A stretch of DNA of 59,769 bases from the NCBI GenBank assembly GCA_022823505.1, contig JAJEIA010000030.1:1-59769 (forward strand), in the 5' to 3' direction. The notes beneath the pieces are model-generated. The model saw nothing but the letters and a program-made list of their open reading frames with translations, searched no databases and had not been told where the DNA came from. The stretch comes from Dehalococcoidia bacterium (lineage in GTDB: Bacteria > Chloroflexota > Dehalococcoidia > Lucifugimonadales > UBA3495). The translations under genes and the position numbers were made by a program. This document shows positions 55,953-59,769 of this stretch, in pieces (positions within the stretch are counted from its first letter, which is position 1; each line of letters starts with the position of its first letter).

Positions 55953-56647
55953 TCCGGATCCTCGGTCGGCCGGGGGAATACCATGATGGAAAGATCGCTG
56001 AATTCGTCGGTGATCTCGGCGAGTTCGGTCAGGGTCCCATCCCAGCGCTGCTCATCGGGCAAGGTCAAGCGTTGGAACACGGTGACGGGATGATCGGGGG
56101 CAGCACCGTCGGCGATGGCGCCGGCAGCGATGGCCGGCGGCATGAAGTCGAAGGGGCGGGGAAGCAAGATCACGTTGCGTCGTCCCTGGTTCAGCGTCTC
56201 AACCAACTCCCCCAGTTCGGACCCGCGGTCCCACCTCTGGTGCAGCGTGAGGAACAGGGATTCTTCAAGGGATATGCCGGCGCGGGCGCAGGCGAACTGG
56301 ATGCTGCTGACACCGGGCACCAACTCGACCGTCTCGGCGCGGCGGCGGACGCGGTTGAGCAGTTCCTTGGCGGAGACGTTCAGGTCGCCCCACACGCAGA
56401 CGACACAGCGCTTGCCCTGTTGGGCCTGCTCCTGGGCGTAGTCGAGCACGGCCTCCTGATCGCGGTAGGCCATGGGGCGGACCTCGGCGTCGCCGGTGCG
56501 TCCGGCGACCACGTCGAGGACGGTCTTGAATCCTACGACGAGGTCGGCGCGGCTGATCGCCTCTCGCCCTTTGAGGGTGAGCATGTCGGGATCGCCGGGG
56601 CCGACGCCCACGACGGTCATTTGGATTCCCGCGTTTGAGGATGTCAT
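55949..56647 (-). CDS. cbiE: Cobalt-precorrin methyltransferase, CbiE-like
   Basis: A 232-aa tetrapyrrole methylase that uses SAM to methylate the corrin ring (CbiE acts at C-5 of cobalt-precorrin-7). Visible: TVVGVGPGDPDMLTLKG, ADLVVGFK, VCVWGDLN (modified GDP loop), and VELVPGVSSIQFACARAGI. The C-terminal CbiT half found in CobL is absent. The frame opens at ATG 56647; a GGGA-preceded ATG at 56620 matches the family start and may be the true one. Its stop overlaps cobN. Confidence 0.85.
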   Translation of the reverse strand: MTSSNAGIQMTVVGVGPGDPDMLTLKGREAISRADLVVGFKTVLDVVAGRTGDAEVRPMAYRDQEAVLDYAQEQAQQGKRCVVCVWGDLNVSAKELLNRVRRRAETVELVPGVSSIQFACARAGISLEESLFLTLHQRWDRGSELGELVETLNQGRRNVILLPRPFDFMPPAIAAGAIADGAAPDHPVTVFQRLTLPDEQRWDGTLTELAEITDEFSDLSIMVFPRPTEDPD

Positions 56648-56658
56648 CTGTTTTCAGG

Positions 56659-56695
56659 CAAGAAGAAAACCCTGGGAAGCCGCTCCACCAGGGTT
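56659..56695 (-). terminator. Riboswitch-controlled intrinsic terminator
   Basis: On the minus strand AACCCTGG pairs with CCAGGGTT across 12 bases and is followed by TTCTTCTT. It lies between the cobalamin riboswitch and the cbiE-like start codon, so it is the likely expression platform. Confidence 0.8.
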
Positions 56696-56795
56696 CAGAG
56701 TTGTCGCTGACGCGAGGTCGCGGGGGCCAAGAAATAGCCGTCCCAAAGCGCGAACCAGAACGACCCTGTTGAGCGCAGAGCAGAGTTCCGAGGCA

Positions 56796-56973
56796 ACACC
56801 GGGCAGGTCTCCTGGCTTGCGGCTCCAAACCGGCCCGACGCCTTCCCGCGATCCGCAATTGACGGACGGCAGTGGCCAATCGTCGGCCGGCTCCCCGCTT
56901 ACAGTGGCGCAACCGCGGCGGATTCGCACCGCCTTCCCAATTAAGCCGATGGGATCTGTGTGGCGCCCGGTGT
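56796..56973 (-). promoter_or_regulatory. Cobalamin riboswitch
   Basis: Read on the minus strand: P1 as ACACCGGG (56973-56966) pairing with CCCGGTGT (56803-56796); the core GCCACTGTAAGCGG at 56908-56895; a GGGAAGGC block; and the B12 box GCCAGGAGACCTGCC at 56816-56802. All conserved blocks are in order. The control target is the cbiE-like/cobN operon 150 bases downstream, through the terminator at 56659-56695. Confidence 0.93.
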
Positions 56974-57013
56974 CCGGTTTTCGAATGTTAATCTGCGGCC
57001 GAGCCGCGCAGCC

Positions 57014-57042
57014 AATGTAGCCCGGATGCCGGGGGTTGTCAA
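57014..57042 (-). promoter_or_regulatory. Consensus promoter of the riboswitch transcript
   Basis: Minus-strand TTGACA (57042-57037), a 17-base spacer, and TACATT (57019-57014); initiation near 57007 places the whole aptamer in the leader. The remaining part of the 56648-57314 gap (57043-57314) holds the start region of the divergent DUF3352 gene and nothing else I can identify. Confidence 0.7.
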
Positions 57043-57314
57043 CGGCGGAACAGGCTCACGTCCACGCGAGTCGTCACGGTCGCAACCGGGGCCGGGCGAC
57101 AATCGCATTGACAAGCAGACGCCCCAAAGCCCTTTGGATCACCCCCTTTACGCTCTTAAACCCTTCCGAACAGGTGGAGCCGTCATCCGTTGGCCCTTGC
57201 GACACGTAAATATAGATAGAGGCACATAGCCTCCAGGTACTTCGCCGAGCACATGACTGCAGTCGCGGCGCGATAGGGGGAAAGTCAGGTTCGATAACGA
57301 GAGGAGACACACGA

Positions 57315-59111
57315 ATGGGCGTAAGGATATTTGTCGGGGGCGCGAGCCTCGCGATATTGGCCGCAATGGCCATTGCGCTGGGAATTTATTTTGGAGCAAT
57401 CCCGGTGCCGATGTCGCTCCTTGGAATGTTCGCGCGCACGACACGACCGGAGTTTTCCGCCAGATATTACCCGCCAGACACCGTTGCATACACTTGGGCA
57501 ACATTTGCGCCGCAAGGAAGGCAGATGCGCTACATGCGCGAAACCTGGGACAGATTCAACCGCTACCCCGGGTTTGTCAACGGCGTCGATGAGGCGAAAT
57601 CCCGCTTTGCCGAGGAGACGGGCATCAACTTCGACCGGGACATCGCGACCTGGATCGGGCCGACCATGTCGGCGGGCCTGCTGAACCTGGACGCGGATAC
57701 GCGACGCCCCGCCGGGGCCGCGGTGATCGGCGTCCGCGACGACGACGAGGCCGAGGCCTTTTTGGACAAGTGGGTCCGCTATGCTGCAACGCGCGACGCC
57801 GCCGAGTATCAAACCGGCATGTACCGGGAGACACGGACCTGGATTTCAGCCGGCGGCGGGCAGGCCTACGCGCTGACCGACGATAGTCTGGTGTACGCGA
57901 CGGATGCCGACACCCTGCGCGCGATCATCGATCGCATCGACGGGAGCGTGCAGGGGTCCCTGGCCCGGACCGACCGGTTCGAGGCCGCGCGAGACGCACT
58001 GCCGGAGCACCGATTTGCTTCGGCGTACCTGGATTATGAGCGCGGCGGGGAAATACTCACGGGATTGGGTCACGCTATTGGGCCCATCACGCCGCAATTG
58101 TTCGGTTCATCGAACAGCCGGACGGAAGCGGCGGAATGGGTTGCGGGTGCGGCCACGTGGGCGGACCGGGGACTGGTGACTGAGTGGATCACGCCGTCCG
58201 CCCGGCCCGACGTGTTGAACGCGGCCGACCTGGAGGACCCGGCGGCGCTGCTTCCCGGGGACACGCTGGGGTTTGTTGCCGTCAGCTTCGATCCGAAGGT
58301 GGACCACTGGCGGATGGCGTTGGCGGGGCGGCAACTGTCGGACGTGCTGCCGGGACATGACCCACTCGAGGGTGTCGGCGGCATGTTGCCGGGAGGCTTG
58401 GGCAGTGGACTCGGACCGGACGCCAGCCTGGCGGAGGTGTTAGACCAGGGGCTGGACCTGGTCCACCAGATCACCGGCATCGACCTGGAAACGGAGTTCT
58501 TCCACCACCTGGCCGGTACCGCCATCCTGGCAGCGCAGGATTTCGACATCGAGGCCGTGCGGGACGACCCCGTCGGGCATCCGGTTGACGCGGTGGCGAT
58601 GCTGTCCTACCGAGAGGGAAGCCGGGACCAACTGGCCGAAACCATGAACCGCATGGCAGAACTGGCGCGCGACCAGGCCGGCGTTGGCATTGAATCGACG
58701 GACGTGGGCGCGGAAGGACCCGCCACGGTGTTCGACCTGAAACCCCTGGGGATGACGACGGGCGGCGACATGGGTTACCGCCCCGGATACGTGCTGCACG
58801 ACCAATACCTCACCATGGGCACCACCGAAGAAGCCCTGACCACGGTCGTAGGACTGCAGAATGGGCAGGGCGAAAGCCTGTCTGAGGAAGGGGAGTACCG
58901 GCGCGCGATGCTCTACCTGCCCACGGCCCGGCAAACAATGGGGTACCTGGACGCGCACCGCATCGTGAGCCAACTGGGCGCGGAAGATCTGGGCCTCGAT
59001 GCAGAGGAGTACGAAGTGTTGCGTGACGCGACGGGCGCACTGGCGATAGGCTTGGACGACGGCGAGAACTACCGCCACACCGTCGCGGTGTTCACGCTGT
59101 TTCCCGAGTAG
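57315..59111 (+). CDS. DUF3352-domain membrane-anchored protein
   Basis: 598 aa. One N-terminal helix (about 7-28) anchors an extracytoplasmic DUF3352 domain (ARYYPPDTVAYTWATFAPQG; later ATDADTLRAIIDRI and PGYVLHDQYLTMGTTEEAL). The family is common in Cyanobacteria and Chloroflexota, with no assigned biochemical role. AGGAG precedes the ATG. No cysteine ligands or proteolytic triad are evident. It is divergent from the B12 operon. Confidence 0.83.
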   Translation: MGVRIFVGGASLAILAAMAIALGIYFGAIPVPMSLLGMFARTTRPEFSARYYPPDTVAYTWATFAPQGRQMRYMRETWDRFNRYPGFVNGVDEAKSRFAEETGINFDRDIATWIGPTMSAGLLNLDADTRRPAGAAVIGVRDDDEAEAFLDKWVRYAATRDAAEYQTGMYRETRTWISAGGGQAYALTDDSLVYATDADTLRAIIDRIDGSVQGSLARTDRFEAARDALPEHRFASAYLDYERGGEILTGLGHAIGPITPQLFGSSNSRTEAAEWVAGAATWADRGLVTEWITPSARPDVLNAADLEDPAALLPGDTLGFVAVSFDPKVDHWRMALAGRQLSDVLPGHDPLEGVGGMLPGGLGSGLGPDASLAEVLDQGLDLVHQITGIDLETEFFHHLAGTAILAAQDFDIEAVRDDPVGHPVDAVAMLSYREGSRDQLAETMNRMAELARDQAGVGIESTDVGAEGPATVFDLKPLGMTTGGDMGYRPGYVLHDQYLTMGTTEEALTTVVGLQNGQGESLSEEGEYRRAMLYLPTARQTMGYLDAHRIVSQLGAEDLGLDAEEYEVLRDATGALAIGLDDGENYRHTVAVFTLFPE

Positions 59112-59155
59112 GTGGGAAATCAGGCTGACCCCGCCGAGGTCAGTCAATGACCGAA

Positions 59156-59190
59156 CGCGAAGGGGCGACCTTGGTGGTCGCCCCTTCGCG
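59156..59190. terminator. GGGGCG-type hairpin, bidirectional
   Basis: A perfect 15-bp stem (CGCGAAGGGGCGACC / GGTCGCCCCTTCGCG) with a 5-base loop, between the DUF3352 gene and the opposing MoaD-like gene; the longest stem of the family. Confidence 0.65.
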
Positions 59191-59210
59191 CGTTGTGAGC
59201 GTCAAACCGA

Positions 59211-59480
59211 TTAACCGCCGCCGATGGCGGGCAGAAAATGCATCTCGCTGTCTTCGCTGACGCGCTCCATCAGGCCGAGCTGGCTCACGTCGCCGTCTAC
59301 GATCACGGCCAGGCCGGGAGTTATGTCGTCCAGCTCTTCGTCGTAGAGGAGTTCCTTGATGCCGGGGTGAAGCTGCTCCAGGTTGTTGATGACCTGGCGC
59401 ACCGTGGCTCCAGCCACCTGGACGCGGTCGGGGGCGCCAGTGATGCGCTGCATCGGCGCGGGTATCCATACATCAGGCAT
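59211..59480 (-). CDS. MoaD/ThiS-like sulfur-carrier protein
   Basis: An 89-aa beta-grasp protein ending in GlyGlyGly (MHFLPAIGGG), the C-terminus on which a sulfur carrier is adenylated and thiocarboxylated. The middle has VAGATVRQVINNLEQLHPGI and LYDEELDDITPGLAVIVDGD, as in MoaD/ubiquitin-like carriers. GGAGGAGG before the ATG at 59480 fixes the start. It lies 86 bases after the molybdenum hydroxylase subunit gene, so a role in molybdopterin or cofactor sulfuration is plausible. Confidence 0.82.
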   Translation of the reverse strand: MPDVWIPAPMQRITGAPDRVQVAGATVRQVINNLEQLHPGIKELLYDEELDDITPGLAVIVDGDVSQLGLMERVSEDSEMHFLPAIGGG

Positions 59481-59566
59481 TCCGACCTCCTCCGGTTCGG
59501 CGGCTTTCGCAGCGGTGATCGCAATGGGGCAAACGGGAATCCGCGACCATTGCGATGCGGACGATG

Positions 59567-59769
59567 CTACGAGCCGTTCTTTTCCCACAGGGCTTCCAGG
59601 ACGTTGCCCGGGTTCATGGGAAGGACGGTCAAGCGGACGCCGATGGCGTCATAGATGGCGTTGGCGATGGCGGCCATGGGAGGAACGATGGGTACCTCGC
59701 CGACGCCGCGCACACCGTAGGGATGGTTGGGATTGTCAACCTCGACGATGCAGGTGTCGATCATCGGCA
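59567..59769 (-). CDS. Xanthine-dehydrogenase-family molybdenum subunit (C-terminal end only)
   Basis: 67 codons reach the right edge; the 5' part is outside the window. The segment HPYGVRGVGEVPIVPPMAAIANAI with LPMNPGNVLEAL is the C-terminus of the large molybdopterin-binding (CoxL/XdhA) subunit. The GVRGVGE motif includes the conserved active-site Glu that abstracts the proton. The substrate (CO, xanthine, aldehyde, other) is not determinable from this fragment. Confidence 0.85.
   Translation of the reverse strand, partial: PMIDTCIVEVDNPNHPYGVRGVGEVPIVPPMAAIANAIYDAIGVRLTVLPMNPGNVLEALWEKNGS

Overview
The window looks like a high-GC Chloroflexota chromosome, most likely a Dehalococcoidia / SAR202-type lineage. 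This is inferred from family content and not from any marker phylogeny. The clues are a peptide-type ABC binding lipoprotein with a Glu/Val/Arg repeat behind its lipobox, CaiB/BaiF, DUF35-thiolase and SDR genes typical of heterotrophic CoA chemistry, a four-domain pyruvate:ferredoxin-type oxidoreductase, and a cobalamin riboswitch over an aerobic-type cobaltochelatase. Promoters are readable as TTGACN-16/18-TANANT. No rRNA, tRNA, CRISPR array or complete insertion sequence was seen.

Layout. 1-2,880: peptide/nickel-type ABC transporter genes on the minus strand. 3,150-5,280: DUF35 + thiolase pair and a small orphan. 5,437-15,459: mixed catabolic and housekeeping genes (HpcH/HpaI aldolase, RNase D, M20 peptidase, GNAT, TPR + hotdog protein, PIG-L deacetylase, TenA, alpha/beta hydrolase, FMN 2-hydroxy-acid oxidase). 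15,627-19,076: por operon (gamma-delta fusion, alpha, beta). 19,211-25,500: ThDP enzyme, DUF971, FmdB zinc ribbon, DAO-type FAD oxidase, and a double-length CaiB/BaiF CoA-transferase. 25,576-27,270: a less GC-rich accessory patch with a truncated gene, a glycine-zipper protein and repeats. 27,273-30,657: a NYN nuclease, a cysteinyl-tRNA synthetase fused to a family-2 glycosyltransferase, and a PaREP1/HEPN-like protein. 30,731-37,290: SDR, MeaB GTPase, SPFH/NfeD pair, enoyl-CoA hydratase-like protein. 37,445-48,028: a long minus-strand run, glyS, a second PaREP1/HEPN-like gene, birA, two SDRs (one frameshifted), then hisZ-hisG-(phospholipase-like)-hisD-hisC-hisB. 48,195-57,042: a cobalt/B12 block (promoter, cobalamin riboswitch, terminator, cbiE-like, cobN, unknown, cbtB, cbtA, fused chelatase I/D). 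57,315-end: DUF3352 protein, MoaD-like protein and the C-terminus of a xanthine-dehydrogenase-type molybdenum subunit.

How the genes work together. The riboswitch should lower synthesis of the corrin methyltransferase and cobaltochelatase when cobalamin is sufficient, while CbtB/CbtA probably import cobalt. MeaB, elsewhere in the window, protects a B12-dependent mutase, so the cell both makes and uses B12. Five his enzymes or subunits form one overlapping operon that also carries an unrelated phospholipase-C-like gene.

The observations I would look at first are: (a) the CysRS-glycosyltransferase fusion; (b) two paralogous PaREP1/HEPN-like proteins, each directly downstream of an aminoacyl-tRNA synthetase gene; (c) the near-duplicate leader, with a covarying hairpin, in front of both the NYN gene and the fused cysS; and (d) a family of GGGGCG...CGCCCC hairpins placed mainly where genes converge.
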